A stretch of 64,000 nucleotides of DNA from Druceiella hillmani (GCA_039881145.1 JAYKKI010000066.1:9249501-9313500); one strand, 5' to 3'. Shown: positions 13,526 to 27,337, numbered from the stretch's first letter. A program made the numbers and translations. The notes: generated from the sequence alone by a model not told the origin.

Positions 13526-15867
13526 TAAATGGAAAAATAGGTTTCTATCCGATTTGTTATTATATTTGGCATAAAAATAAAAAAATATTATAGGCTTCAT
13601 TGGTGCCATGCAGAATGAATCTGTGAAGTTACGGTCAACCTTGTATCATTTTGAATAGATTCAGAACAGATAGTCTGCATGTAAGTAACGCTTTCTTTGC
13701 CGTTTTCGTATGTAGTCGTAAATTGACTTACAAGTATCAAATTCACGCTTCATTTGCATATTCATCGGAACTTGATTACAATGTTTCTTCTTTAAAGTAA
13801 TCGTCTAAAATATGATGCAATATCAGAATAGAATTTTACAACATATTTATCTTATTTTCAACCATACATATATCTGTTACTGATAACATCGATTTCTTTC
13901 TTTTGTTATAAACAAGTAAATAAAAAAAATTGTTAGACTATCTAGATCGCAGTCGACCTGTGAGTAAAAGGTTGTATATCGGTAGACGCAAATTATTCCG
14001 CCATTTCATAAATTATCTGACTTATTGATGTTGTCAGCGTATTTTCTCGCAGCCATTTTCACTTGGTAAGGGTCTTATTTATTTTATCAAACTTGAGGGT
14101 AATTTAGTCCAGCATAATTATAAATTTTTGAGATTGTTTCATCTTCAGAGACGAATTTTTGAAAGTGGATTTTTTGTCACGAACTGATTGTAATTAGAAA
14201 CACCCTTCACTTTCGAAAAAAAGATTGAATTTCATTAATAATTATGTCCATACAAAGCGTAATTTTAGGTATAAATGTTGCATTAAGTAGCGCGTTGTAC
14301 GTTATTTAATTTTAGTTTAATGTACTAAAATATTTCTAATGTATTTATAAATACATAGCACCAATACAAAAAGTGTCACAGGAAAATGTGTTCTAGGTTT
14401 GATAAATATAAACTCTTGCTTCACTATGGATAAGATTTGACTGTTCTTAATTTTTTTTAATCTTTACTCTATTTTCTCCATCATTCATTGCTCATTAAAA
14501 TTTTGCAAACTAAAGAATTAATTTGTTTGTGAATTTGTGTTTTTCCATAAGGATTTCAAATTAAAATTATATTTTTTTCAACGCTTTGCTTATCACGAAA
14601 GTTTGCTATGAAATATGAATTATTTTCCTTTAATTTTACCCAGGAAATTATAATTGATTAAATAATTAATGCACGATTGCTATGTGGAATTATAATAAAA
14701 AATACAATCACAATATACCAATTAAATTATTGACGACGTGTTATGAACTTGAATTTTTAAATTGTGTTTAAACAAGTATTATAAACAAAATATAGTCAAA
14801 TACTACAAGGTACACACGATTTTATGTTTCCAAGTAGTCACGTTCTGGGACATGGAATTTAATAAGAAGTTATAACGAGAGCAGAGATAGTTAGTTCCCA
14901 CCGGGCCAATGCGACCGATCGTTTTCCTCTTATGAAATTGGGGTACAAAAATAAAAACGATACCCTCGTGCGCCATATACGTAGCTTTGTTAAGTCATTA
15001 CAATACTTTAAATACTTAATTTATGTATCAACTTAGATTATTTTATAGGTCTCTGAGATACCCAATTTGTTTACATATTATTTTGTTGTATCTTTAACTG
15101 TTTATCAAGTTCAAGCCGAGAGAACTGTCAAATTGGTCGTTCGAACGTTTAATTATATCGAACGTTTTAATTATACGACGAAAATTTAATTTTTGTGAGA
15201 ATAATATATGGCACGAATACAACTGGAATGACGTAGAATTTTAATAGTGAAATATTACAGTACAGTAGTTTTCGGTTTGTTTCATATATATATACAAGCA
15301 AAACAAAAAGAAACTCGCACTTTTTCCTTATGATATGTTGTATCGCATATTATAAATATAACATTTCTGGGTATAACAATTATATTATATATTTGCGATA
15401 CGTACATATAAATACTTATAATAAAATAAACGCGATATTAATACTTGTATTGGACAAGATATGTCACATTCTATTTATCTGTTTGTATATACCTGATTAC
15501 CTACCTGCCTAATTATTAACGTTTAATCACTACATGCATTTGTTTATATCTATACTTATTTACCTACCAATTAATACTTTAGATTCTTTAAGCATTTTTT
15601 CAATTATTGGGAAATTCTGTAGCACGTCCTTAATTTCCATAGTCACATTCTAACTAAATTTTCATGAGATGATAGTACAAGTGTATCCTAAATAAAAAAG
15701 AATTGTGCCAATTTAAAAAAAAAATACCTGTGATATGAGATAAAATATAATTAAAACAATCAAATAGGGAATCTCACAAATTTAGCATTATTTCTGAGAA
15801 GAAAAAACAATATTAAATAAATTTTTGTTTAATTTTTTTACAGCGGATGCAAAAAATTAAAATCGAC
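13522..15867. other. AT-rich intergenic DNA, nothing recognised
   Basis: A short duplication of the type CGAACGTTTAATTATA occurs at about 15140-15177. Otherwise nothing was recognised. Confidence 0.5.
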
Positions 15868-15879
15868 GGTTTATGTATT

Positions 15880-16137
15880 GAATGTATTTGGCGTTAATTT
15901 TGTAGAAATTCATTATTCACAATTAAATGAAACTACGTGATGTAGTATTATTTCTATTTTATTTAATTTCTTTACCACGACCTAGGTTTCGTTGTATTAC
16001 TACATTATCAGGTGGGATATTAGCAAAGATCTTTGCTAATATCCCACCTGAAGATGTAATACAACGAAACCTAGGTCGTGGTAAAGAAATTAAAGAAAGT
16101 AGAAATAATACTACATCACGTAGTTTCATTTAATTGT
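15880..16137 (-). mobile_element. Hammerhead foldback element, copy A
   Basis: A near-palindrome of about 258 bp centred on AGATCT at 16028-16033. The arms carry TTTACCACGACCTAGG and its complement. The asymmetric tail (TTTGGCGTTAATTTTGTAG) is on the left, so the element is in minus orientation relative to copy D. A 12-bp direct repeat, GGTTTATGTATT, flanks it at 15868-15879 and 16138-16149, a clean target-site duplication. Each arm contains a decayed hammerhead motif. The minus-strand motif (15975-16015) has CUGAUAA in place of CUGAAGA. The plus-strand motif (16044-16081) lacks 3 nt of stem II but keeps CUGAAGA, GAAA and GGUC. Confidence 0.85.
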
Positions 16138-16149
16138 GGTTTATGTATT

Positions 16150-17215
16150 AATTACAGTTTTACATCAAGTTCTTTTTAGAGTTAAACTTTTATTACTTTT
16201 TCTCTCGTTTATTAAAAAGTATTCAATGTTCGGCACCCCTATTCAGAAGGTGTGTAAAAATTATAAGTACATTTAATCGAATTAAAAAAAGTAAAAAGTT
16301 CTCAATTCAACCAGCATATTTTTTCTTAAAAGTATGTAAACTTAAAACGCAGACATGTTGACTGATTTTCACGATTATTTCTTGTTTGAAAGGAAATAAT
16401 TTCATAACATAAGTTTCAAATAACACGGACCTGATATTTGATTACAGAGATATCCTAACGAACTTTTCAATGGATAAATGTATAAAATCCCCTTTGAGCT
16501 ATTAGACATTGAGTTTGAAATAATTTCACGTGTCTTTATAAGTATATTAGTCACAATTGTTGGCCGGGGTTTGATGATGGAACTAGAAAGGGTGGCGGAA
16601 CTTCTCATATCGAAAGGTACATTCCCAGAGTTTGGCTGATTTTAAGCGTCCTAATGAGTTCTTTAGTCACAAATATTGACCAGGGGCTGATAATAGAGCA
16701 GAAATTGGTACAGAAACCAGAAACGGGAATACTATAATAGTGAAGGGGTAGATTCTCATGTTGGCGCTCCCTTAACTTTATTAACAACTCTTTTGGTCAT
16801 AAATAATATCACTAAATTAGCAACAGGAATTTCTCAGTGGTAAGGAGTTTCGGCTTATATGACTTGTTTTAACCGGTAATTTAGTCACTATCATTATTGC
16901 TGTATTTTTTTATTTGTTGCTAAGTTGAATGTGGCTTTTAGGTGTCAATAAGTGGGTGTATATATGTGGTCAGAAATAATAATGTACTGTAAAAATCTCA
17001 ACTTAACACTATTATTTTTAAAACTTTAAACGTTTCAGCGTGTTTCTGATTCAGTGATTATTGGAAGTCGGTTCAATTTATTTATTAAAAAGTTTTCCCA
17101 AAATCCTTTAAATCTAATCTTTTTTTACTTCGAAAATAATAAAAGACATTACATATCGTATTTTTCCAAAATATTCGGAAAACACGTTGTAAATCTGAAA
17201 AAAAATTATTTCGTA
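16150..17215. other. AT-rich DNA, nothing recognised
   Basis: Two minus-strand frames at 16402-16608 and 16605-16787 have loosely similar plus-strand contexts (TAGTCACAAATATTGACCAG and GTCACAATTGTTGGCCGG), which hints at a degenerate internal duplication. No domain was recognised. Confidence 0.4.
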
Positions 17216-17289
17216 ATATTGTATAACATCAGAAATAAGTGATGACTGATTGATATTGTATAACATCAGAAATAAGTGATGAGTTTATA
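17216..17289. repeat. 37-bp perfect tandem duplication
   Basis: A 30-bp segment at 17216-17245 (ATATTGTATAACATCAGAAA and onward) recurs exactly at 17253-17282. Confidence 0.9.
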
Positions 17290-17752
17290 TTACATTATAA
17301 AATATTTGTCTCAGTGACAACGAAAACGAAAGGAACGTCGAAAGAAATTATTAAAATAAACTAACAAATTTTTCAATTTGAATTCACAACTCAACTAACT
17401 TATTTTGTATCAAATTTTTCTCGTATTACCCTTATTGTCCAACGATGTAATATGTTATTTAAATTTGGACGAATATTAAAAATGACTGAGATATTATTTG
17501 CCAAAATATCATTTCATTGGTTTTGCGTTTATCTCGAAAAAAGAAATATACTAATGTTAATCTAAAGAGTTTTATTACAACAGATAATTGGTGCAGAGAG
17601 GTCGGCGAGAATTTTTTTTTGTTAAATATGGTAAAAGTCAGAAAGAAATTGTATGCTGATATCGTAATATTTCAATTTTATTTTCAACTTTATTTTGCAA
17701 CTTTTCTGGTCATTTATATGCTGGTAAACTAATACAAAAACTCGAATTTTGT
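17290..17752. other. AT-rich DNA, nothing recognised
   Basis: No feature supported. Confidence 0.5.
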
Positions 17753-17754
17753 AT

Positions 17755-17834
<80 letters not shown>
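17753..17834. repeat. (TA)n microsatellite
   Basis: About 80 bp of TA with one TACATA interruption. Confidence 0.97.
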
Positions 17835-17838
<4 letters not shown>

Positions 17839-18359
17839 ATAGTTGTTTAGACATATCTAATTAAAAATAGTGTAAATATATACTTTCACTTCATTTATTT
17901 AAGTTTTCTTTGATGACTTAAGTATGTTGTTCACTTATTACATTGTAATGAAATGTTGCTTGGAAACCTTGATTTTGAATTTGCTCCTTTGTTTCGTGTA
18001 TTAATTTAATTTCTAATGACTGACTTGAGAATATTACTTTTTTCCTTAGAATATATCTCATGCGTTATTTAAAAAGTTAAATTTCTAGATTCTCTTAACA
18101 ATCTGTTTACCTTATCATAGCAATGTACTACAACATAAATAATTTCCTCTTAGTGCAAGGATCATGGTTACTACAGATTTAGTATCTTGTTTGTACAAGG
18201 TTCTAGGGCTATCCTTTGAAAATTGCACGAAAGACTGAGCACAATCTACATTCTCTGAAATCTTCTGTGTTCAAGTTGCGAAAATTTCTATTTCATTCAT
18301 GTTGTAAATTCACTGTTCCGATTTCGTCCAAGTTTATATACGATTCCATCCAAAATGAA
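17835..18359. other. AT-rich DNA, nothing recognised
   Basis: No feature supported. Confidence 0.5.
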
Positions 18360-18399
18360 AATAAGAAACTTTGACTTATCAAAATCAAAGTTTCTTATT
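18360..18399. repeat. 15-bp perfect hairpin
   Basis: AATAAGAAACTTTGA (18360-18374) and its exact complement (18385-18399) surround a 10-nt loop. Confidence 0.85.
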
Positions 18400-21300
18400 T
18401 ACATTTAAAGCAGAATTTAATTAAAACTTATTAAATAATAAGTAATCATAAGTAAACCCATCTCCAAATCAGAAAAAAAAGTAATTAATTTACAGGTAAG
18501 TAATTAATTTTCTGCTCAGTTCAAACTTACCGTTCACTTTGAACATTTAGGAAAACCACCAAAAAGCACTCTAAGGACAAACTTCATTAATTAAATAAAC
18601 TCGTGCGATAAATTTTTAAAACATGGAAATTAAAGGTTTAATGTTTATAAATTCAATTTAAAGTTTTGCGTCAACATCTACTTTGTATTAAAATTAACTT
18701 TATTGAAGTTTGATTATTTGTTATTTTGGGGCAAAATATTATAATTTTTTGATAGAGTATCAATTTAATATTTATTTTATTAATTAATATTTATTTTATT
18801 AATTTATGTATAAATGCCTAAAATTTCGCGAACTCAATTTGCCTTTTTAAGATATGAATAAAATATAGGATGTTATACAGAAATCAATCTAGGTTATTAA
18901 CTAAACAAACGAAAACTTTATCCAGATTAGCATGAAATATAGAATACACTTAGAAAGGTTTTAAGAGAATCCCTAGAAACAAATACTGGTTGTAATACAT
19001 AACTTTTTAGTTTAGGTAAATTGAACTTCTTGAAAATAAATATTCATATAAGGAACTGGTAATAAGATCCAGGAATAAAGGCATTAAAATTTGGTTCAAA
19101 ACCTTTATTTTTTTCCAATGTTGCCCCATAATTCTTTTTTATCATCTTATCTAGTAAAAATTATTAGTTAAGAAAAATGGACAAACTAATCTTGTAATCG
19201 ACTAGATTTATGCAGTTAAACATTTTGAGTTGTTATACTAAACAGAATAATTATACTAAACAGAATTGTTTATCCATTTGCTTAAAAAATTAGATAAGCA
19301 TTAGTAATTGTTTTTTTAAAAATTAGAGATTTTTTTGAGTTTCATGGCTGAAAAGAGAAAACGGGACCTTTCTATGTTCACTTACGGATTACAAGTAAAT
19401 GATGATATGTTAACAAGTACGATAATATTTGAGGAAGTAAAATATTTTGAAAGACAAATACATTAAACAAATATCGAATAAAACTACAATGTGTCGGTAT
19501 AGTAAGTAGACATTCATAACTTTGTTGATGAAACGATATTGCGCATTTCATTTGTGCAAGAAATGTTGTAGAACTTACGCCCGTAAACTAAGGGAGGGTG
19601 ATCATCATTCGTATGTGGATTTAAGTATTTTTCAAAGTTAAATAATAAACATTCACTCAGTAAAATATATATTTAGTATTGCTTAATACACTGACGTTTT
19701 TAAAAGTTTCTTTCAATGCTCAGTATTATTGTATATTTAATTGTTTACGATGGATATTATTTTCCAGTTAGAAAGACAATACGTATTTACCGCTTGAGAT
19801 TGTAAACGTTTTATATATTAATTTAGGATCGGGATCCTGAATTAACTTAATATCCTGAATTTATTAAATAATTAGAATTATTCTTAATCCTGAATTAATA
19901 TGTTATCCTAAATTAATTTTCGTCCATACTTAACGTTGTATTATGAATGAAATTAAATCAGAAATTGATATTATCCTGAATTAATTAATTGACTTAATTT
20001 TAATTAAACTATCTCACTGTGTCTTGTAAGAATGCGACAAATAGTTGTAAATCTATATTAAATATTATTCATAACCACTTAGCAACAGTGTTTTCATATT
20101 ATTAAGTGAAGTCTCTTTAACAAACCAACGTAAAGAAAATCATTTTTTGGTAAGAGAACTTTCAACTTATTGAAGTAAAAGAATTTTGAGTGGCAGAATT
20201 GTAGAACTAAATTATTACTGGAAAGATTTCTTATTTTTCAATTCACGAAAACAGACTTATTTACGTTCTTTTTAAAGTCGATTTTCCACAAAATTGGTTA
20301 ACTAAGTCTAGTTAAATTTATTAAACAGATGTTAACAATAGCAGGTTAGATTGTTTTATTTTTGTTCAGACCTTATGAAAGACATTAATCTACAGAGATT
20401 TTTTTTGATGTCGACGATTGAATAAATCAACACTAACACGTTTTTTATTTTTTGAGCTTAAAATATTGAGGGAATGAAAAGGAAAACATAAAATATTTTT
20501 AACATGAAATAAATCAGATATATCGTTTGGTTGTTTTTTAAGAAATAATAGTAATATTTGAGTTTTTTGTACTTTTGATAAAAATAAAATGGAAATATCT
20601 TTCCTTTTAGTATAACAACATGTATTTGTAAATTTAGGAAACCCTCAAAATTTAATAAACCGTTTTAAAATATTAGATTGAAAACAAAAAGCTTCATACT
20701 CTAAGTAATGTTCGTGCGTTAATTGAGTTTCCTCGTAAAAAGTTTCTTATGAAACAGGGGTGTTTATTTATTTCGCAATAGGTAAAAGTTTTTGTGAATT
20801 AAATAAAGTCTCTAAAGATTGTAGACAAAACAAAATTTTATAAAATAGAAATTAGATATTCTGAATTACTTTATACATTTACTACATTAAAATATGTGTG
20901 TACCGAATTAAATAGTTTCACTAAAATCGTGTTCGTAGAATGTGAACAAAATAAACGTTACTCTGTATTTCATGTCGTAATACTAGTCTGTGACATAAGT
21001 TAGGTAAATAAACATGTACAGACATTCATTTCAAGTAGTTGAGTTAAATAAATTGAAGAAACGTAATTAAAACATTATAAAATATGTTTCCATTTAAACG
21101 ACTTCATTTTTACTTTTTTCACTCGATCAAAAGGCATCAATTTGGTTGAAAATGAAAGTATACAAATTTAATTTTACAAATAAATTTGTTTGCAAATGGA
21201 TAAATATTCCTAAGTCTAATATATTATATTCGCTGTGATTTTTTTTCTAAAACTATTTAATGAACAATATATATTGTTTTCATACCGAAAGAAATTTGAT

Positions 21301-22171
21301 AATGAATGCTAGAAAAAATTTGTTGTCTCGTTATTCATTTTAATAGTTTAAAAATAAAATACATATTCCATCAATATGAGCGAAATTCGCAGATTTAATA
21401 ACTATTTGCCTGTTTCTTTAAACCGACAAACGTGAGATAAAACTCTATTATTCACCTGCTTCGCAACCTATCCGCTCTTCTCTTGTAAACTTTTAACATT
21501 GCATCATGTTTTATTGAAAAACGTATGTAGTAAAAAAAATTGTAAGATGGTAAACCGACATACGTGAGATAAAACTCTATTAGGTTTAATATAAAGAAAA
21601 CTTTATATTTGGATTAAATATTTAGAGTAGTTTCAAGTTCAACTGAAGTTAATATAAGGATAAGTGGAACAAACATCTCTGAACAGTGGCGACTTTTAGT
21701 AAATGACATTAAAATATGACACGGTGTTAATGATTCATAACGTGTATAAATGGTGTAGGGATTTTCTGATGAAATCAAATCAGGGTGAAAGATTAATACT
21801 AGAAAATATTACGATATTACTAAAATCAAATATTCAATGGTAAAAAACTTTTTCTGAAAATCTCATGATAAGCCCATGAAGTTTTGAAGAGCTCTAACGC
21901 TGATTGCTAGACTTTTGGTAATCAAAAGAAGACTAAAAGTATTTCGTCTGATAAAAAATTATTTAGTGCAGTTTTTCTTTATTCAAAATTATGCTATAAA
22001 ATATACGTCTTTTTCTCAGAAATAATTTCAAAAATTATATAAAAAAATCATGTGTGCAATTGACACGTGGTAGAAGTGAAACCTTCAAAAATTTGAAATT
22101 TTAATTTTTAAAGTAAATATCAATTTTTAATTTTAATAAAAACTAAAATAATTAGAAAAGTGTTATTAAAT
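18400..22171. other. AT-rich intergenic DNA with minor direct repeats
   Basis: No gene was recognised. Small repeats: a duplicated TTAATATTTATTTTATTAA at about 18765-18800; a duplicated TTATACTAAACAGAAT at about 19235-19266; scattered ATCCTGAATTAA-like words at 19830-19985; and a direct repeat of about 33 bp (CGTGAGATAAAACTCTATTA) at 21422 and 21553. Confidence 0.5.
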
Positions 22172-22981
22172 CCCCTTCCCCTTCCCGTTCCCCTTCCCCT
22201 TCCCCTTCCCCTTCCCCTTCCCCTTCCCCTTCCCCTTCCCCTTCCCCTTCCCCTTCCCCTTCCCCTTCCCCTTCCCCTTCCCCTTCCCCTTCCCCTTCCC
22301 CTTCCCCTTCCCCTTCCCCTTCCCCTTCCCCTTCCCCTTCCCCTTCCCCTTCCCCTTCCCCTTCCCCTTCCCCTTCCCCTTCCCCTTCCCCTTCCCCTTC
22401 CCCTTCCCCTTCCCCTTCCCCTTCCCCTTCCCCTTCCCCTTCCCCTTCCCCTTCCCCTTCCCCTTCCCCTTCCCCTTCCCCTTCCCCTTCCCCTTCCCCT
22501 TCCCCTTCCCCTTCCCCTTCCCCTTCCCCTTCCCCTTCCCCTTCCCCTTCCCCTTCCCCTTCCCCTTCCCCTTCCCCTTCCCCTTCCCCTTCCCCTTCCC
22601 CTTCCCCTTCCCCTTCCCCTTCCCCTTCCCCTTCCCCTTCCCCTTCCCCTTCCCCTTCCCCTTCCCCTTCCCCTTCCCCTTCCCCTTCCCCTTCCCCTTC
22701 CCCTTCCCCTTCCCCTTCCCCTTCCCCTTCCCCTTCCCCTTCCCCTTCCCCTTCCCCTTCCCCTTCCCCTTCCCCTTCCCCTTCCCCTTCCCCTTCCCCT
22801 TCCCCTTCCCCTTCCCCTTCCCCTTCCCCTTCCCCTTCCCCTTCCCCTTCCCCTTCCCCTTCCCCTTCCCCTTCCCCTTCCCCTTCCCCTTCCCCTTCCC
22901 CTTCCCCTTCCCCTTCCCCTTCCCCTTCCCCTTCCCCTTCCCCTTCCCCTTCCCCTTCCCCTTCCCCTTCCCCTTCCCCTT
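22172..22981. repeat. (CCCCTT)135 hexanucleotide array
   Basis: This is 810 bp, or 135 units of CCCCTT (AAGGGG on the minus strand), with only one visible substitution, C to G at 22187. All six reading frames are open: Pro-Leu, Pro-Phe and Pro-Ser forward; Lys-Gly, Arg-Gly and Gly-Glu reverse. This gives long artificial frames of 277 codons (+) and 317 codons (-). The G-rich strand has tetra-G runs every 6 nt, so it can form G-quadruplexes. The homopurine/homopyrimidine asymmetry also favours triplex DNA. Exact length may depend on the assembly. Confidence 0.98.
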
Positions 22982-23910
22982 AAAATAGCATAGAATTTGG
23001 ATATCAAAAGAAATGCTCTTGTCTGGATGAAAGACATCATGAGGAGCTGAAAGTTCTGAAAATTCTTAGACACGCTTTAATACGTGAATTGCATGTCATA
23101 GTTTTTACAACATGGCAATCCAACATTCGTGTCTAGTAACTAAAGTATAGGAACACACCGTTAATTTGATTATCCGAAGAATTACTGAATTGGATTCAAA
23201 ATCTTAAATTTACTATAGAAAATAATTAATTACTGTTCATTTACTACAAGCACTAGAATAGTGATATTTTAAGTGATTACTAAATATAGAAACCAAAACC
23301 TGTAAATGTTTATAAATTATAACTAACAAAAGATTTCTGATAATAAAGTAAGAGAAATAGATATTCTGAGGTTTAAAACTTCAAATTTTGAAATATTCAA
23401 ATGCTGTTGTATTTGTTGCACATACTATGATAACAAAAGATAATATATTAATTCTAAAAATTCTGAATTCGTATTACTTAAATGTTTTGTTAATTTCAGC
23501 ATTTGCTTTTTTAAATTAAATAAATAAATATGTTTCTTCATTAATCGTGCACATAAAAAAGAAATATTTGTTTTATTACTGATATAATTATGAAAGAGAG
23601 CAGTATATTTCTTCTTTATTATCACTTAGTGATATGAGCTTCCGAAGCAGAAAGAAGCACATCGAGAGCAGTTTCAAAGTGAATAAAAAAATTAAAGAGT
23701 CAGCAATTGTTTAATTTTTTAATTTAATTTATTATAACATTTTTTCATTTTGTGTACTGAAATAAAAATATTCCATTTAAAAAAAGGAGGGAGAGAGTTC
23801 CATTATGTATTTGTGTGATACCCCTCGAAGCTCATCGTTTAATATTTCCTTCAAATCAACACTTCTTCTTTATATAAAGTCACATCATAATGGCCAAGGC
23901 TAGATCAAGT
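22982..23910. other. AT-rich DNA, nothing recognised
   Basis: No feature supported. The minus-strand frame that begins in this flank only reads through the hexamer array. Confidence 0.5.
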
Positions 23911-24413
23911 AAATTGCAACACGAAGCACAGGCACTTTTTAGTGTAACCCTTTCCTGTATTTTACTTTCATATTTAAAGTACATACGTCTACAAAATTTC
24001 ATGTAAAATCGTGGCTAAATCAGTCAGATTATTTATCTCAATAGCCATTGTTTGTAGATAAGAAAATTTATGAAAAAAATTATACATAAATACTCAATTA
24101 AATGAGGTGTTACATAGAACTTATTTGCGTTTAAAACTTTGCTCATTAGGAAATTACTATTTAGATAGCTATATTTAATAATAAATTACAACATGAATCA
24201 CAAGCACTTTTTAGTGTAACCCTTTCCTGTATTTTACTTTCATATTTGAAGTACATACGTCTACAAAAGTTCATGTAAAATCGTGGCTAAATCAGTAAGA
24301 TTATTTATCCCAATAGCCATTGTTTGTAGACAAAAAAATTTAAGAAAAAAATCGTACATAGATACTCAATTAAATGAGGTGTTACATAGGACTTATTTGC
24401 GTTTAAAATTTTA
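23911..24413. repeat. Direct duplication, two ~233-bp units, 272-bp period
   Basis: Unit 1 is 23911-24143 and unit 2 is 24183-24413. Long shared blocks include TTTAGTGTAACCCTTTCCTG, AAGTACATACGTCTACAAAA and GAGGTGTTACATAG. Divergence is roughly 10% by eye. No coding content was recognised. Confidence 0.9.
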
Positions 24414-27127
24414 CTGTTATATATGTTATATTTAATTTTATTTGATTGAAAATAAGGGAATAATTGTATATTATTGTACATGTTAGTAAAAGAAAATGAA
24501 AGGTGGTGTAAAGACGAAATATGGGGCTCTATTTATAACCTAATAATTTATGTAAAATAATTACTTACCTTAAGAGCTTTAATGAGAAAGAAAGAAAATT
24601 ATCTCTCTTTAAAAAAATTGCTTTCAACTTTCTATATTGTCATTATTTAACCTCAGTTACGTTGACTTCTAAAGAATAATAAACTTATATAAATATTTCT
24701 TACAAAAACATATCTAATTATTCTTCCGCTGATACGGATATAAAATGTCAATCCATTTTTATAAATTATCTGATACTATTTTCGACAAAATTTCGGTATT
24801 ATACCTGAATTTATTTTTGATGGAAACTACTTTTTGTTTAGATTATATTTTATAATTAATTGAATGGATCATCATTTCATGAATTATATTGAAATTTTAC
24901 AAATTGAATTGAAATATACAGGTATATTTTATAAAACATTTGTGACGGAATATTAAATCGCGAGTAATTTTTCGTATTAATAATTTATATACATATTGGA
25001 ATATTTGAACCGAATGAATACTACGGTTGTTCATCCCTTTTAAAACTAAAATTCACATCTATAATTTTTCTTAATGGATATTATATTATTTTGATATAGT
25101 TGTGGTTATAAGCACCCATCCTGCTTCTAAACATTTTTCCCAATCATGGCATTCTATGCAGGATTATCATTGCAACTTAGCTTTAGTATCCGAGGGATTT
25201 TTTTAATAAGCTTCTTAGTTTTACAAACAGATCGATCCTGCACTACATAGTTATTTTCTTTAGTCAAAAAATATATACTCTAAACGTGGTCAATAAATTT
25301 CAATTTAAATAATAGACATAACGACTAGATAATGATCATTGCTTAAAAATCTTAAATAAAATATCTGAAGAATTTATATATATTTATACAATTACTACTT
25401 AAATAGGTTATATTTACAAAATGAGAAATAAGTTAAATTTAGCTGAAGCGAGATTTGGCTTAAAATAATAAATTATTTAGAAATTAGGAATTCTTCGTTA
25501 ATTGAAGTGATGTAGATGAATATTAAATACATCTCCATCATTGTTTTCTATGAATTACTTGAGCATGGTGGTTTTTTATTCATTTGTTGCAAAACTCTCA
25601 TATAAAAACAATTATTCGCCAAATTAAATATTATCTCTCGTTATGATGTAGCTGGAAATTTCTAAATTAATTATTGTTTTGTTGCGAATAACGTAAATTT
25701 ACCGCATTAAATATACACACACCTGTCTTAGTAACTATTCTCTTGAAATATCAAATAACTTAAATGCTCCCAGGCAACAACAAACGTTATTATTTCGAAT
25801 GATTTAGTAAAATGTAAGTATTTTGACAATTGTACTTGAGACTTGTAGTAATTTAAATTATTGACCTTTTCGAATACAAATTATAATTAATTTAAATCTG
25901 TAATCTTTTTTTAATTATAATTCTGACTTTGCTTAAACTACAATGATATTCTTAATGCCCTTAATTAATTACAAATGTTCCTACTTCAAATGTTTTAGTA
26001 TATTTGTGGTTTCGTTTCGACTCATTGTGAATTAAATTATTGACATTTTTAAATGTAAATTATAGTTAACCTCAATAATCTCTGTTTCATAGCTTACAGC
26101 ATAAGCCTGTGTGGGCATAATGGTTCTTAGCTCTCTCCTTTTTAATCGACTAAGTACTTAGAGTGAAATAAATATTTTCAACAAAATCCGTAGTGAGTAT
26201 CAAATTAGTGTATTATTTATTAAACTAACTAATAATAATTGCCTTAATTACATTGTGCCACTGTATACAACAGGATGAAGGGTATTCTTATAAGTGTGTC
26301 AAACATTTAAAGACAACAAAATAGTTTTGTAAATATATTATAAATAACTAGGTTGCATTAAATAATAAGAACTAAGGTAAAAATAAAAAGAAATACATTT
26401 ATTTTCTGTTTTTCTAAATTTGTTAGTCTAGACTTAGAAAAAATTAACCCCCTTAAATATTGTTCGAGATATCTGCATGGAAATTTAGGTTTGGATGAGA
26501 ATGTTGTATTGTACTTTAAGCCATCTTTTGTAGTCTGTGTACATAAAAAGAATAAAAAAAAAAGATCTGAAACTTTTGAAACGTCAGAATTCAGGCCTTT
26601 AAAAAGACGTAAACGAAGTAAGAATTTTTTTCACTAACCTATACATCGGATAGGATGTAAAATGGAAAAAAAATTTAAGGATTTTATAACGGTTTCTTTT
26701 TCAAAATATGTAAGCCAGTTCTAAAAATGTTGTTGAAAATGTTTACAAAAATTGGTCTATTCTGATCAATTTTCGAAACTACCGTAGTAAAAATATTAAA
26801 AAAAACAATGTTATTACAATTTTACCCAAAGTGTAGCGATGATTTAGAGTCTTAAAGAATTTGTGAAATTCATTGTATGTTTACCTCAGTGAAAGAAATA
26901 CTAGGCAATACATGTACATGGCTAAAAACAATACTGACATTTGCACATAATAAATTAAATGTGCTATGTATACTTAAATATTTACATGGTCATTAGACCG
27001 ACTGCGAATTCTACTCGTATTTAACGGATTCTATTCTAACTGGTAGCTATTTTTATTATATTTTTTTTTCATGGCGTTTAAAATATACATACAATTTATA
27101 AAATTAATGTTATTCAGCGTTGAATAT
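24414..27127. other. AT-rich intergenic DNA, nothing recognised
   Basis: No transposon or gene motif seen. Confidence 0.5.
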
Positions 27128-27337
27128 TGAATATATTTGGCGTCAGTTTTGTAGAAATTTATTATTCACAATTAAATGAAACTACCTGATATAGTATTAT
27201 TTCTACTTTCTTTAAGTTCTTTACCACGACCTAGCTTTGGTTGTGTTACAGCATCTACAGGTGGGCTACTAGCAAAGATCTTTACTTAACTTAAAGAAAG
27301 TAGAAATAATACTACATCAGGTAGTTTCATTTAATTG
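27128..27337 (-). mobile_element. Hammerhead foldback element, copy B (old, deleted)
   Basis: The tail lies on the left (TGAATATATTTGGCGTCAG), followed by a full left arm. The right arm is shortened to TAAAGAAAGTAGAAATAATA plus the outer terminus, so the right hammerhead is deleted. The left minus-strand motif (about 27223-27264) has CUGUAGA, and the catalytic G12 position is changed (CCAAAG). It is predicted inactive. No clear target-site duplication was found. Confidence 0.8.

Noticed and set aside
22120..23073. 317-codon minus-strand frame of Arg-Gly repeats and 277-codon plus-strand frame of Pro-Leu repeats
   Set aside because: Both are read-through of the stop-free CCCCTT hexamer. The flanking codons are AT-rich and show no domain.
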